Source: Alphaproteobacteria bacterium
Lineage (GTDB): Bacteria > Pseudomonadota > Alphaproteobacteria > BOG-932 > Roseiterribacteraceae
Reading direction: 5' to 3'
NCBI GenBank assembly: GCA_903970575.1
Contig: CAJCJC010000178.1
Coordinates: 1-5,474, forward strand
Length of the DNA stretch: 5,474 nucleotides
Each line of letters begins with the position of its first letter. Position 1 is the stretch's first letter. Below are positions 5,461-5,474 of this stretch, piece after piece. Below the pieces are notes generated by a model. It had not been told where the DNA came from and made no database searches. It was given only the letters and a program-made list of their open reading frames with translations. Both the position numbers and the translations under genes were made by a program.

Positions 5461-5474
5461 AGATCGGAAGAGCA
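5461..5474 (+). other. Illumina TruSeq adapter remnant (assembly artefact)
   Basis: The final 14 bases, AGATCGGAAGAGCA, are identical to the beginning of the Illumina TruSeq read-1 adapter. They sit exactly at the end of the sequence and interrupt the conserved SuhB reading after SRKG, where homologues continue differently. This is untrimmed library sequence, not genomic DNA. Confidence 0.93.

Overview
The window is a GC-rich (mostly mid-60s % by eye) stretch of bacterial chromosome from an alphaproteobacterium. A Rhodospirillales-type organism (Magnetospirillum/Azospirillum-like) is the best guess. This rests on the protein style, on a DhnA-type class I aldolase followed directly by thiE, and on efp followed directly by an inositol-monophosphatase gene. 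Genus is not resolvable from the sequence alone. The right end is a contig end: the last 14 bases are the start of an Illumina TruSeq adapter, not genome.

Left part (1-2100, + strand): an unrecognised small alpha/beta protein whose frame is open to the window edge, then class I fructose-bisphosphate aldolase, then a thiamine-phosphate synthase family gene 6 bp downstream. These are a core carbon-metabolism gene and a cofactor gene read in the same direction. An 84-bp hairpin-rich spacer separates thiE from the convergent epmA.

Middle part (2185-4532): epmA (minus strand) encodes the ligase that puts beta-lysine on elongation factor P. Diverging from it, with only 35 bp between the preferred start codons, is a compact hicA-hicB type II toxin-antitoxin operon. 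The front half of this operon is clearly poorer in G+C than its surroundings. The antitoxin stop overlaps the stop of a convergent alpha/beta-hydrolase (lipase-like) gene.

Right part (4533-5474): a 240-bp divergent spacer, then efp, encoding elongation factor P with the modifiable lysine in its PGKG loop. Four bases after efp starts an inositol-monophosphatase (SuhB-like) gene, cut by the contig end after 39 codons.

The unifying theme is EF-P. Its gene and the gene for its modifying ligase lie within 2.6 kb of each other, but the partner aminomutase gene (epmB) is not between them; a toxin-antitoxin pair and a hydrolase are. The antitoxin HicB contains a Pro-Pro-Pro motif, the class of sequence whose translation needs EF-P. 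This suggests a testable link between EF-P status and toxin release. I see no CRISPR array, RNA gene, transposase or prophage gene.
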